NCBI GenBank assembly: GCA_021372355.1
Contig: JAJFUQ010000183.1
Location: 32,773 to 96,772 of the forward strand
DNA length: 64,000 nt
Direction: 5' to 3'
DNA from: Nocardiaceae bacterium
Lineage (GTDB): Bacteria > Actinomycetota > Actinomycetes > Mycobacteriales > Mycobacteriaceae
Part shown: piece after piece, positions 35,526 through 43,739 of the stretch
Layout: every line of letters starts with the position of its first letter
How positions within the stretch are numbered: the first letter of the stretch is position 1
Translations under genes and position numbers: made by a program
The notes under the pieces: model-generated
The model's input: the letters and a program-made list of their open reading frames with translations, nothing else
What the model was told of the DNA's origin: nothing
Databases searched by the model: none

Positions 35526-36505
35526 AGCGTCTCAGTCACTTTGAACAGACCCCGCGGCTCATCCGGATTGCCACCGCGCGCCAGCGCGAGATGCAGCGCA
35601 AGCTGTTGGAGGGGCAGGATTTCGAGCAACGGCGACAGCGGATCGGCGACGTCGGGCAGCTTTTCCCCGACCCGCAGAATGTCGGCGTGGCGCTCCTCGA
35701 GTCGCTGCAGGACGGGCCCCATGGCGTGCCCACCCGCGTTGTTGGGCACGATCGCGATCACCGGCACCTGTGGATCGACCGTCGCGAGCGGGCCGTGCAG
35801 GAGATCGGCACCCGAAAAGGCCTGCGCGGAGAGGTACGACGTCTCCATGAGTTTGAGTGCCGCTTCCCGCGCGGTGGGGTACGAGTAGCCACGCGCGGTC
35901 GTGATGAGTCGCTGCGCGAATCGATAGCGTTGGGCGGCGGTGACCACGGCTTCGTCGTTGAGCAGGACCTGCTCCCCGAGTGGCGGTAAAGCTGCAGCGT
36001 CGCCACCCACGAAAAGCTCATACAACGCAAGCAGTTCAGCGGTGTACGTCTTGGTCGCCGCGACGGACAGTTCCGGTCCGGCGAGGACGTCGATGTGGAG
36101 TTCCGCGGCCTCGGCAAGCGCGGATTCGCGATTGTTCGTGACCGCCACGGTGAGAGCACCTTGTTCGCGGGCTACCGAAACGGATTTCACCAGGTCCGGA
36201 GAGCCGCCCGATTGGCTCACCGCGACGTACAGCACATCCTGGAGCTTCGGCCGTGCCCCGTAGACGGTTATCGCCGACGGTGAAACGAGGCCGGCGGGAA
36301 GCTGGTGATGAATCTCGACGAGGTACTTGGCGTACAAGGCGGCATGGTCGCTCGTGCCGCGGGCCACGAACTGCACGAACCTGGGGGAGTAGTCCGCGAT
36401 TCGAGCTTTCGCGACCGCGATCTGGTCGGACCCCTCGCGCAGGAATCGCCGCCAGACGTCGGGTTGTTCGGCGATTTCACGGGCCATCAACTGACCGGCG
36501 TTCAT
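35522..36505 (-). CDS. SIS-domain sugar-phosphate deaminase/isomerase (GlmS isomerase-like)
   Basis: The 327-residue protein consists of two SIS domains and resembles the isomerase half of GlmS without the glutaminase. Landmarks are FVARGTSDHAALYAKYL, AVSQSGGSPDLVKSV, GPELSVAATKTYTAELLALY and TSYLSAQAFSGADLLHGP. In an amino-sugar operon without NagB it most likely turns glucosamine-6-phosphate into fructose-6-phosphate and ammonia. It overlaps both nagA and the kinase gene by 4 bp. The reaction is inferred from context. Confidence 0.88.
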   Translation of the reverse strand: MNAGQLMAREIAEQPDVWRRFLREGSDQIAVAKARIADYSPRFVQFVARGTSDHAALYAKYLVEIHHQLPAGLVSPSAITVYGARPKLQDVLYVAVSQSGGSPDLVKSVSVAREQGALTVAVTNNRESALAEAAELHIDVLAGPELSVAATKTYTAELLALYELFVGGDAAALPPLGEQVLLNDEAVVTAAQRYRFAQRLITTARGYSYPTAREAALKLMETSYLSAQAFSGADLLHGPLATVDPQVPVIAIVPNNAGGHAMGPVLQRLEERHADILRVGEKLPDVADPLSPLLEILPLQQLALHLALARGGNPDEPRGLFKVTETL

Positions 36506-37389
36506 TTCTGCTCCTGAAGCATTCGTTGTGCGATTTCGATGGCGCCGCGGACCGGGTCGACGGTCAGGATGCGGACGTCGTTGATGCGGTGTTCAGCTAG
36601 ATGGCGTCGAACACCGCGCTGGAGTGCCGGTTGGTGGACGGCGAGTCCACCGGCGAGGACCACGGGGACCGCCGTGTCCAGCCGCTTCCCGACCGATATC
36701 GCGAGGTTGGCCAGGTGTCGTGCCGCCTGGTCGATTATCGTCAGGCACTCCGCGTCGCCGGTCTTGGCGAGTTCGAAGACGACTCGCGCTCGCCCCGCCC
36801 AGTAGCGGCGCTCGGGTTGGGCGTAGAAGTGGTCGAGCAGTTCGGCGGTGGACTGCAGTCCACAATCAGCCGCGATCTCCTGCCCAAGCCGGTCGGGGTG
36901 CTCGTTTCGGTCGATCCGGGCCAGCGTGTGCCGAACTGCCTCGCGGCCAATCCAATAACCACTTCCCTCGTCGCCGAGGAGGTAGCCCCAACCGCCGGCC
37001 CGGGCGCTTTCAGTGCCCGCGCGGCCCCACGCCACCGACCCGGTGCCGGAGATGACGGCGATGCCGTCGGTCAGTCCTGCCGCGGCGAGAATCAACTGGC
37101 TGTCGTGAACGATCCGGATCTTCGCGCCCGGAAATCGTGAGCTGAGCAGATCTCGCAGCCGCCTCTCGCCAGCCGGAGTGTCGATGCCTGCGGCTCCCGC
37201 ACACACCGCGTCGATGTCGTGATTGCCGACCCGAGCGACGATGGCGTCGAGCTGGTGTCCGGCCTCGACGGTACCCACGCTGGTGACGTTGGCACTTCCG
37301 GAAAGTGCTTCGGCGACAACGGTTCCGCTCTCCGAACGCACCGCCTGCGTTTTCGATCCACCGATATCGAGGCCGAGTACGGTCGCCAT
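36502..37389 (-). CDS. BadF/BadG-type N-acetylglucosamine kinase
   Basis: The 295-residue protein is an ASKHA-fold sugar kinase: VLGLDIGGSKTQAVRSESG (phosphate 1), AVCAGAAGIDTPAGE, IVHDSQLILAAAGL, AVISGTGSVAWGR (adenosine-type motif) and GGWGYLLGDEGSGYWIGREAV, a hallmark of GlcNAc/glucosamine kinases of this family. It would phosphorylate imported GlcNAc, the step before NagA. The ATG at 37389 shares one base with the stop of the transporter gene (TGATG); the longer in-frame reading is a shadow of that gene. Confidence 0.88.
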   Translation of the reverse strand: MATVLGLDIGGSKTQAVRSESGTVVAEALSGSANVTSVGTVEAGHQLDAIVARVGNHDIDAVCAGAAGIDTPAGERRLRDLLSSRFPGAKIRIVHDSQLILAAAGLTDGIAVISGTGSVAWGRAGTESARAGGWGYLLGDEGSGYWIGREAVRHTLARIDRNEHPDRLGQEIAADCGLQSTAELLDHFYAQPERRYWAGRARVVFELAKTGDAECLTIIDQAARHLANLAISVGKRLDTAVPVVLAGGLAVHQPALQRGVRRHLAEHRINDVRILTVDPVRGAIEIAQRMLQEQK

Positions 37390-38777
37390 CACTTGCCCGA
37401 CTCCCATTTGCCTCCGTTGACCCAGAACTCCTGGATCTCCTCGAGGTGCTTGCCCTTCGTCTCGGGAGCCATCTTGTAAACGAACGCAAAGCTCAGGACG
37501 GCGAACAGTCCGAACACGGCGAAGGTCCCAGCGCCACCGAGCGAATTGAGCATCGTGAGGAAGAAGGCCGCGATGATCGCGTTGGCAACCAGGTCGGAGG
37601 TGAGCATCGTGGACGAGCCCATGGACCGCAGCCGGGCAGGGAAGCTTTCGCCGGCGTAGACCCACACCAGTGAGCCGAAACCGAACGTGAACCCGACCGT
37701 GAACAGGAGCACGCCGAAGAACCCGAGCGCGGTGAGCAGTCCGCCGAAGTCGGAGCTGGTCAGGAAGACGCCGATGAGCAGTGCATTCGCCGCGATCATC
37801 ATCGCGATGCCCCCGAGGAGGATCGGTCGGCGACCGACCTTGTCCACGAGCGACAGCGACACGAACACCGCAAGGAGCGCCGCGACCTGGATGAGGGCCG
37901 GCAGAACGAGCAGCGAGAAGTTTCCGTGGAAGCCCATCTTTTCGAACAGCCGTGGCGAGTAGTAGACGATCGCGTTGATACCCGTGATCTGGATGGCGAA
38001 GCCCAATCCGACGACGAAAGCGGTCGCCCGAACGAACGGCTTGCGGAGCATCTCGCGGAAGCCGCCGCCCGACTCGGTTTTCAGGCTCCGCGTGATTTCC
38101 GCGATCTCCGCGTCCGCGTCCGACGCCGGCTCGATCAGTCGGAGGGTCTCACGAGCTTTATCGATCCGACCTTTGAGGACGTACCACCGCGCGGTGTCGG
38201 GCATGCGGAGCAGCAGGAGCGTGGTGAGGAACGCCGGAATGGCCGCGAGGCCGAGCATCCAACGCCAGCTTTCTGTTGCCGAGAGCGCGTAGGCGGCAAG
38301 GTAACCCAGGATGATCCCGATGACGGTCGCCACCTGGTAGGCGACGAGGAGCGCACCGCGGTTCTTGGCGGGCGCGGATTCGGCGACGAACACTGGAACC
38401 ACCACGATCGAGATGCCGATCGTGATGCCGAGCAGAAAGCGCGCACCGAGCAGCATCGGCACCGACGTCGACAATGCGCTCAGCACCGCGAAGAGACCGT
38501 AGGTTCCCGCGACGAGCACCATCGACTTCTTCCGGCCGATCGCGTTCGCCAGCCAACCCGCGCCGATCGCGCCGGCGATCGAACCGATGACGACTGCAGT
38601 CGTGATGAGTTCTTGTTGGTGCGTCGTGAGCCCGAGGTCGCTTGTCATGAAGAGAAGCGCGCCGGCGATGTTCGACATGTCGTAGCCGTAGATGACGCCG
38701 ACGCTCGCGGCCGTGATGGCGACGAGCAGCCCGAGCCGTGCCGGCGCCTTCGTCGCGATGGTGGTTGCTGTGCCCAC
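37389..38777 (-). CDS. sugar porter family MFS transporter (probable GlcNAc permease)
   Basis: The 462-residue, 12-span protein has sugar-porter signatures: GYDMSNIAGALLF, LANAIGRKKSMVL, PDTARWYVLKGR after TM6, IQITGINAIVYYSPRLFEK in TM7, DKVGRRPILLGG and the C-terminal PETKGKHLEEI. The GTG at 38777 is chosen since AAAGGA lies 9 nt before it; the further upstream GTG at 38795 has no ribosome site. It leads the operon transporter-kinase-SIS-nagA and is divergent from the GntR gene. The operon points to N-acetylglucosamine or a related amino sugar as substrate. Confidence 0.9.
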   Translation of the reverse strand: MGTATTIATKAPARLGLLVAITAASVGVIYGYDMSNIAGALLFMTSDLGLTTHQQELITTAVVIGSIAGAIGAGWLANAIGRKKSMVLVAGTYGLFAVLSALSTSVPMLLGARFLLGITIGISIVVVPVFVAESAPAKNRGALLVAYQVATVIGIILGYLAAYALSATESWRWMLGLAAIPAFLTTLLLLRMPDTARWYVLKGRIDKARETLRLIEPASDADAEIAEITRSLKTESGGGFREMLRKPFVRATAFVVGLGFAIQITGINAIVYYSPRLFEKMGFHGNFSLLVLPALIQVAALLAVFVSLSLVDKVGRRPILLGGIAMMIAANALLIGVFLTSSDFGGLLTALGFFGVLLFTVGFTFGFGSLVWVYAGESFPARLRSMGSSTMLTSDLVANAIIAAFFLTMLNSLGGAGTFAVFGLFAVLSFAFVYKMAPETKGKHLEEIQEFWVNGGKWESGK

Positions 38778-38804
38778 TGTCCCCGATCCTTTCACTGGGC
38801 ATCA

Positions 38805-38820
38805 ATTGGTATATACCAAT
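38805..38820. promoter_or_regulatory. GntR/NagR-type operator 1 (perfect 16-bp palindrome)
   Basis: ATTGGTATATACCAAT is a perfect palindrome 28 bp upstream of the transporter start. It has the GGT-ATA-ACC architecture of DasR/NagR-type sites of the HutC subfamily of GntR regulators. Its centre is 30 bp, about three helical turns, from that of operator 2. Confidence 0.75.
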
Positions 38821-38834
38821 GTGATACACACGAC

Positions 38835-38850
38835 ATTGGCATATACCAAT
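38835..38850. promoter_or_regulatory. GntR/NagR-type operator 2 (one mismatch)
   Basis: ATTGGCATATACCAAT differs from operator 1 at one base and lies 30 bp before the GntR start. The pair on one face of the helix within the 102-bp divergent region suggests cooperative control of both the transporter operon and the regulator gene. Confidence 0.72.
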
Positions 38851-38879
38851 TGGGGCGTCAAGAGGTTAGGGTGATTTCC

Positions 38880-39584
38880 ATGTCAGCGCCCCGGTACTTC
38901 CAGGTCAAGATGGCACTGCAGGAACGCCTCGCAGCGCTCGCCGAAGGCTCGTCGCTGCCGCCGGAACGTGCGCTTGCCGAGGAATTGGGAACGTCGCGAA
39001 CGACGTTGCGCAAGGCCCTCGCCGAGTTGGCCGCCGAAGGACGCCTCCGCCGGACGCAGGGCAGTGGCAACTACGTGGCCCCGCCGAAGATCGTTCCAGT
39101 GCGCCAATTGACTTCGCTCACAGAAGATTTGGCGTCGATGGGACTGTCTTCCTCGGCGAAGATCCTGGAAATCGAACGAGTTCGCGCGGGCGACGAACTC
39201 GCCACCATTTTCGGCGTCACACCCGCCGCTTCGGTGTGGCGACTGAACCGGTTGCGGCTGGTCGACGGCGAGCCGCTCGCGCTCGAGTTGGCGCACCTGC
39301 CGGGCTCACTGCGCGATCTGCCGCAGCGACTGTCGGAGCATGGCTCGCTGTACACCACCCTCCGCACCGCGTATGGGCGTCGGATCGCCACGGTCGAGGA
39401 TGCCGTCGAGGTCGCGCTCGTCGATCCACGCGAGTCCGAACTCCTCAACGTCGGCGTCGGACAACCTGGCCTGCTCATTCATCGAACCGGGCGGGACGAA
39501 TCCGGCGAAGTCATCGAATGGACGCGGTCGTTGTACCGCGGTGATCGGTTTCGATTCGTCGCGACGGCGACGGTCCAGGCCTAG
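38880..39584 (+). CDS. GntR-family (HutC/DasR-like) transcriptional regulator
   Basis: The 234-residue protein has an N-terminal winged helix (YFQVKMALQERLAAL ... LPPERALAEELGTSRTTLRKALAELAAEGRLRRTQGSGNYV, residues 5-65) and a UTRA effector domain (LTEDLASMGLSSSAKILEIERVRA ... EVIEWTRSLYRGDRFRFVATATV). HutC-type members sense sugar phosphates such as GlcN-6-P or GlcNAc-6-P. ATG at 38880 follows AGGG; the long upstream frame is a shadow of the transporter gene. It probably represses the divergent amino-sugar operon and itself through the two palindromes. Confidence 0.92.
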   Translation: MSAPRYFQVKMALQERLAALAEGSSLPPERALAEELGTSRTTLRKALAELAAEGRLRRTQGSGNYVAPPKIVPVRQLTSLTEDLASMGLSSSAKILEIERVRAGDELATIFGVTPAASVWRLNRLRLVDGEPLALELAHLPGSLRDLPQRLSEHGSLYTTLRTAYGRRIATVEDAVEVALVDPRESELLNVGVGQPGLLIHRTGRDESGEVIEWTRSLYRGDRFRFVATATVQA

Positions 39585-39585
39585 T

Positions 39586-40335
39586 TCACACCAACAAACG
39601 CGCTCTGAGCCTGCCCAACAGCTCCTCGCCGACGCCGATCATCGCGAGGTACTCCTCGAAGCTCCCGTACTTCTCGTCAACAGCGCGCCACGCACCGTGG
39701 AGAAAGTCCTCGTGCACGCCGAGCACCTTGTCCGAGATCTGCGTCAGGTCACCGTTGCGGGCGATTACGACCTGCCGAAGTGGCTCGATCGCGTCGTTGC
39801 TGCGGAGGTAGTCGGCGAGGATGTCGGCGTCGGAAACGCCCGCCGCACGCAAGACCGCCGCGACGATCCAGCCTGCGCGATCCTTGCCGGCAGCGCAGTG
39901 AATGAGCACGCCACCAGTGGAATTCGCGATGAGTTCGATCGCGTGCGCCAACGCCTTCTGACCGTTTTCCAGAAGCGGGAACCGGGTATAGGCGTACTCG
40001 AGCAGAACCTCGGCCAACTCCGGCGTGAGAACTCGAGGCTGCTCGTGGGGCGCGTGTTCCTGGCGCTCGTGATCCTTCACCGGTGCCGAGTGTCCGTGAA
40101 CGCCAGCGGGGAGCGCGTCCGGACCGTTGTAGGCGACCTCATCGGCGCTTCGCAGATCGATGACGTCGCTGACGGCGAGTCCAGTCAGCGTGCGTTGGCC
40201 ATCGGCGTCGAGCGCACACAGCTCCGATGAGCGGAAGAGAATTCCCGGTTGGATCGTGCGACCGTCGTCGGTTTTCAGTCCGCCCACATCGCGGAAGTTC
40301 CACGCACCGGAGAGATGGAACTGATCGACAGTCAC
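39586..40335 (-). CDS. tyrosine/lipid phosphatase, MptpB-like
   Basis: The 249-residue protein has the CX5R active site in LIHCAAGKDRAGWIVA, where GKDR is the hallmark of the MptpB group with tyrosine- and phosphoinositide-phosphatase activity. The N-terminal NFRDVGGLKTDDGR and ILFRSSELCAL are the other family landmarks, and VSDVIDLRSADEVAYNG follows. No signal peptide. It starts at GTG 40335. It is convergent with the GntR gene with a 1-bp gap. In pathogens related enzymes act on host lipids; here an intracellular role is as likely. Confidence 0.88.
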   Translation of the reverse strand: MTVDQFHLSGAWNFRDVGGLKTDDGRTIQPGILFRSSELCALDADGQRTLTGLAVSDVIDLRSADEVAYNGPDALPAGVHGHSAPVKDHERQEHAPHEQPRVLTPELAEVLLEYAYTRFPLLENGQKALAHAIELIANSTGGVLIHCAAGKDRAGWIVAAVLRAAGVSDADILADYLRSNDAIEPLRQVVIARNGDLTQISDKVLGVHEDFLHGAWRAVDEKYGSFEEYLAMIGVGEELLGRLRARLLV

Positions 40336-40494
40336 ACGTTCGACGGTAGCGGACAGTCGCTGTGAGTAGTCACCGTTGCCCGATCACCATTGCCACATCT
40401 AGTAACTATTCGGCCGCCACGCACCTCCTAGCAGCAGTCTCGTCTCCGTAGCGTCAGTACCAAGAGAAATTGAGACTCTCGCAGGAGGAACACC

Positions 40495-41346
40495 ATGGTT
40501 GCCACTTCGTCCCGATCGGACGCACGCCAGGGATTCCACGCTGCGACTCTCACGACACGACGCCGCGTCTACCGCGACACCACGACCGAGCGGAGTGAAC
40601 GATTGTATGGAGGTTGGGGCGGAGCGGTCATCCGCACCGGAGGTACCGTCCGCCGGTCGACCGGCGACTGGACGCCCGCTGTCCACGCTCTCCTGACCCA
40701 TCTGGAGTCGGCCGGTTTCGACGGTTCACCCCGCGTCTTCGGCGTCGACACCGAAGGCCGCGAGGTGTTGAGCTTCATCGAGGGACAGACTGTCGCCACC
40801 GCCGCTTCGTGGCCGGAGTGGGCGCGCTCGGAATCCAACCTCGTGCGCGTCGGTAGCTTGCTTCGCCGCTTCCACGACGCGGTCGAGACGTTCCGGCCGG
40901 ACCCGAACCTGACGTGGCGGTCCGGCCGCAGCGGGCTCGAGCCGGGAGAGATCATCGGCCACAACGACGTCAGCCTGGCCAATCTCGTCGCCGACTCGGA
41001 CGGTCGCATCCACTCGCTCATCGACTGGGACAACGCCGGTCCGACCACGCGTCGCAAGGATCTGGCGATCGCTGCGTGGCATGTCGTCGCCCTGCACGCG
41101 CCGGCACATGCGGAGGCGCGCGGCTGGACCCGCCAGCCCGACGTCGCTCGTCGCCTGCGGATCTTCCTCGACGCCTACCGACTCACCGACCGCGCGGGAT
41201 TCGTCGACGACATCCTCGAGCGACTCGGCCACGCACTCGCCAAGCTGTCCGCGAACGGCGGGTGTGCGGAATTCGTGAAACTCCTGCAGGCCGACATCGC
41301 CTTCATCGAGGATAACCGCGAGGCACTCGAGCAGGCGATCGCCTGA
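40495..41346 (+). CDS. APH-like phosphotransferase family protein
   Basis: The 283-residue protein shows the aminoglycoside/choline kinase-like core: EVLSFIEGQTVAT (hinge region), the catalytic loop IIGHNDVSLANLVAD with Asp and Asn positions, and the metal-binding LIDWDNAGPTTRRKDLAIAAWHVV. The N-terminal ATP region is less conserved (WGGAVIRTGGTVRR). The canonical catalytic HxD is HND here. The start has an excellent AGGAGG ribosome site. Substrate unknown; resistance function should not be assumed. It is followed by a strong bidirectional hairpin. Confidence 0.82.
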   Translation: MVATSSRSDARQGFHAATLTTRRRVYRDTTTERSERLYGGWGGAVIRTGGTVRRSTGDWTPAVHALLTHLESAGFDGSPRVFGVDTEGREVLSFIEGQTVATAASWPEWARSESNLVRVGSLLRRFHDAVETFRPDPNLTWRSGRSGLEPGEIIGHNDVSLANLVADSDGRIHSLIDWDNAGPTTRRKDLAIAAWHVVALHAPAHAEARGWTRQPDVARRLRIFLDAYRLTDRAGFVDDILERLGHALAKLSANGGCAEFVKLLQADIAFIEDNREALEQAIA

Positions 41347-41351
41347 TTTGA

Positions 41352-41425
41352 AAACGATTCGGTGCTCGGCTGGCGTTGTCATCGACATATATCGATGACG
41401 ATGCCTGGAGAGCACCGAATCGTTT
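41352..41425. terminator. nested inverted repeat, probable bidirectional terminator
   Basis: Two perfect inverted repeats are nested: the outer arms AAACGATTCGGTGCTC (41352-41367) and its complement (41410-41425), 16 bp; the inner arms GTCATCGA (41378-41385) and TCGATGAC (41392-41399) with a CATATA loop. The outer arms end in AAA/TTT tracts. The structure fills the gap between two convergent genes and ends one base before the VOC gene stop. Unusually long and symmetrical for a simple terminator. Confidence 0.7.
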
Positions 41426-41426
41426 G

Positions 41427-41783
41427 TCACGCAGGGTGTGGCGCCCCACCCAAACCGATTTCGTTCCCGTCCGCATCCCGGAACGTCGCCTTCCGGACGC
41501 CGTTCTCGTAGGTCTCCACGGTCACTGGAACCATCCCACGCTCGGCGATCGCGGCGATCCTCTCGTCGAAATCGTCGACGAAGAGCGTGATCATCGCGAA
41601 CCCGGCTCGCGCCGGCAGATGTTCGACGTAGAGGTAGCGGTGCTCGGCTACCTCGAAAACTGCCTCGCTGTCGTTCGGGAAGAAGGACGGCGGAGCGCCC
41701 AGCAGGTTCTCGTACCACGCCAGGGCGGGCCGGTAGTCACGGACGGGAACTCCGGCGAACAGATCGACGGTCACGGATCCCAC
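41427..41783 (-). CDS. VOC-family (glyoxalase/bleomycin-resistance-like) protein
   Basis: The 118-residue protein has one vicinal-oxygen-chelate module: FAGVPVRDYRPALAWYENLLGAPP, FEVAEHRYLYVEHLPARAG, MITLFVDDFDERIAAIAERG and KATFRDADGNEIGLGG. The metal-ligand pattern is incomplete for a glyoxalase I, so it may be a binding protein. The start is a GTG at 41783. It lies 9 bp downstream of the methyltransferase stop on the same strand and is probably co-transcribed. Confidence 0.85.
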   Translation of the reverse strand: MGSVTVDLFAGVPVRDYRPALAWYENLLGAPPSFFPNDSEAVFEVAEHRYLYVEHLPARAGFAMITLFVDDFDERIAAIAERGMVPVTVETYENGVRKATFRDADGNEIGLGGAPHPA

Positions 41784-41792
41784 GGTAACGCG

Positions 41793-42389
41793 TCAACGGA
41801 CGGCTTCGTAGAAGGCGAACTGGCCTGCGATCGTGCGCGTGCGCCGCACCGGACCGACGTGGAATCCGGCCGCCTCGAGAAGTCGTGTCATCGCCTCCAC
41901 CTCGATCGAGCCGTGCCCGTGACGATGTCCGCCGGTGAAGTCGACGATATGAAAACTGCCGCCGGGCTTCAGCACTCGGAACACCTCCGCAAACACATCC
42001 GGTCGCGCCTGTTCCGGGATGTGATGAATCGTCAACGACGACAGCGCCCGGTCGAAGGTGGCTGTTGGGTAGGGCAGGCTCTGCGCATACGCCGTTTCGA
42101 ACGTTATGTCGGAGGCCTTCTTCCGTGCCCGTTCGAGCGCCCGCGGGTCGGGGTCGGTGCCGGTCAGGTCGATGCTCGGAGCGGAGCGCTTGGCCGCCAC
42201 CGAGAGGTTGCCGGTTCCGCATCCGATTTCGAGGACCGCGAGCCGGTCCGAGAAGTTCGCCTGCTCGATCAGTTCCCGGTGTAGTCGGCCCACGCCGAGC
42301 AGTTTCGTCAGCAGGTCGTAGAAGGGCAGAAAAGCGTCGTGCCCGGCGGCCGGAAGGTAGTCGTGTGTATTTGGATGAACATGCTTCAT
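41793..42389 (-). CDS. class I SAM-dependent methyltransferase
   Basis: The 198-residue protein has a UbiE/Methyltransf_11-type SAM fold: motif I VLEIGCGTGNLSVAAKR, the acidic strand LTGTDPDPRALERARK, ALSSLTIHHIPE (motif II region) and RVLKPGGSFHIVDFTGG (motif III). LLEAAGFHVGPVRR follows near the C-terminus. No membrane segment. The substrate cannot be deduced. It is divergent from the AraC regulator gene with 73 bp between starts, so it is a likely regulatory target. Confidence 0.88.
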   Translation of the reverse strand: MKHVHPNTHDYLPAAGHDAFLPFYDLLTKLLGVGRLHRELIEQANFSDRLAVLEIGCGTGNLSVAAKRSAPSIDLTGTDPDPRALERARKKASDITFETAYAQSLPYPTATFDRALSSLTIHHIPEQARPDVFAEVFRVLKPGGSFHIVDFTGGHRHGHGSIEVEAMTRLLEAAGFHVGPVRRTRTIAGQFAFYEAVR

Positions 42390-42462
42390 GACTTCGATGT
42401 TTGCCCACGTTTGCGCCGGTGAATTGGTCGATCTGTGGCACTACTTGGATTATCTTTGACTC

Positions 42463-43272
42463 ATGGACTCGGCGATCCATCCGGTTCGCTATCGCAATGG
42501 CGTTCCGGTCTATCGGTATGACCCGGCGCCCGATGCGGCTCCCGTCACGATGTTGCGGGTCGGGCACGGGCACCTCCCGGCGGTCGCCAACCGGCACATC
42601 CACGATTTCCCGATTCTGCTCACCGACGGCGAGTCCGCCTGGATCGTGCAGCCCGGCGAGATCATCGATCCGAATCGCGCGGGTGTGGCCCACGACTGCA
42701 CGGCGATCATCTTCGAGCCGAACCTCGTGGATTCGAATCTGCTCACGTTGACGCGCCACAACCAGTCGGGCGGGGTCCTGCAGATTTCCATACCGCCGGA
42801 AAGCCAGTCCGGCTGGCACCGAACGATAGCGTCAATCGAGTCCGAGATTGCCGAACGTCGCGACGGCTATCGACAGGCACTGGCGGCGCATCTGACTGTG
42901 CTCTTGATCGAACTGGACCGCCTCGCGGCCGAACTGATCAGCCGTCCAGACCCAACGCTCCACGCCGTGTTCGAGGCAATCGAAGCCAGCGTCGGGGAGC
43001 CACTGACACTGAGCGATGTCGCCAAGACTGTCGGTCTGACGCCGGGCTACCTCACCACCTGGGTACGCCGCCGCACGGGAAAGACCGTTCAGGAGTGGAT
43101 TCTGGAGCGAAAACTCGTCGAGGCACGAAAGCTACTCGCCGAGACGGACTTGCCCGTTGGGACGGTCGCTCGCAAGGTCGGGTTCGACGATCCCGCGTAC
43201 TTCACGCGTGTCTTCACCCGCGAGGTCGGGACCCCGCCGCGGCGGTGGCGAACGGAAACAACGCGCGCCTAG
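42463..43272 (+). CDS. AraC-family transcriptional regulator
   Basis: The 269-residue protein has an N-terminal cupin-like sensing domain (TMLRVGHGHLPAVANRHIHDFPILL ... AGVAHDCTAIIFEP) and a C-terminal double helix-turn-helix (PLTLSDVAKTVGLTPGYLTTWVRRRTGKTVQEWILERKLVEARKLL; VARKVGFDDPAYFTRVFTREVGTPPRRW). It probably regulates the divergent methyltransferase/VOC operon. The ATG at 42463 follows a TTTGACTC stretch without a strong ribosome site. Confidence 0.9.
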   Translation: MDSAIHPVRYRNGVPVYRYDPAPDAAPVTMLRVGHGHLPAVANRHIHDFPILLTDGESAWIVQPGEIIDPNRAGVAHDCTAIIFEPNLVDSNLLTLTRHNQSGGVLQISIPPESQSGWHRTIASIESEIAERRDGYRQALAAHLTVLLIELDRLAAELISRPDPTLHAVFEAIEASVGEPLTLSDVAKTVGLTPGYLTTWVRRRTGKTVQEWILERKLVEARKLLAETDLPVGTVARKVGFDDPAYFTRVFTREVGTPPRRWRTETTRA

Positions 43273-43277
43273 CTGAC

Positions 43278-43679
43278 TCAGGACGCGTCGAGAACACCGA
43301 TCGTCACGCCGTAGGGAAGGAATCGCACTTTGCGTGCGGCGTCGGTGTTGTCCTTGTTCGCCCGCAGGGCCTCGATCTCGGTCGGGAAAACCTGCTCGAC
43401 GCGAGCCGATCCGTCCCCGTCGAGGGTATAGATCACCCAGACGCCGCTGCCGTTTTCCTGGGCGGTGCCACCCTCGTGCCGACGAGTCGCCTGGTCCCAC
43501 ACGGACGCGCGTCCACCGGAGATGAGTCCGTCGAGAAGTCCGGCGAACAGCGAGCCGTCCTTCGATTTCTCGACCAACCCGTTCGCGAAGTCAAATGCGC
43601 CCCGCAGCTGCTGCGTCGCTTCGGCAATCGCGCGTTCGAGGTCTTCGGGGTCGATGCCGAATGGCCCGTTGTTGCTCAT
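43278..43679 (-). CDS. conserved actinobacterial protein of unknown function
   Basis: The 133-residue protein begins with an amphipathic helical region (NNGPFGIDPEDLERAIAEATQQLRGAFDFANG), a glycine/serine linker, then a strand-rich C-terminal half (GVWVIYTLDGDGSARVEQVFPTEIEALRANKDN ... VRFLPYGVTIGVLD). No motif, signal peptide or membrane segment is seen. It is convergent with the AraC gene and has a good GAGGAGG-like ribosome site. Function unknown. Confidence 0.68.
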   Translation of the reverse strand: MSNNGPFGIDPEDLERAIAEATQQLRGAFDFANGLVEKSKDGSLFAGLLDGLISGGRASVWDQATRRHEGGTAQENGSGVWVIYTLDGDGSARVEQVFPTEIEALRANKDNTDAARKVRFLPYGVTIGVLDAS

Positions 43680-43739
43680 CTGACCTCCTCATGGTCTGAC
43701 CCCAGTGTGCCTACGGGTTGGGGCTCCCGCCACAAAGCT

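Noticed and set aside
37926..38879. Long N-terminal extension of the GntR regulator
   Set aside because: It is antisense to the sugar porter gene and would swallow the two operators; the winged helix begins right after the ATG at 38880.
40495..41346. Antibiotic-resistance aminoglycoside phosphotransferase
   Set aside because: Only the general kinase-like fold is visible; no resistance-specific sequence or context supports that function.
41352..41425. CRISPR repeat or transposon end
   Set aside because: Only one copy is seen, with no spacer array, no transposase and no target duplication; terminator or cruciform is more likely.
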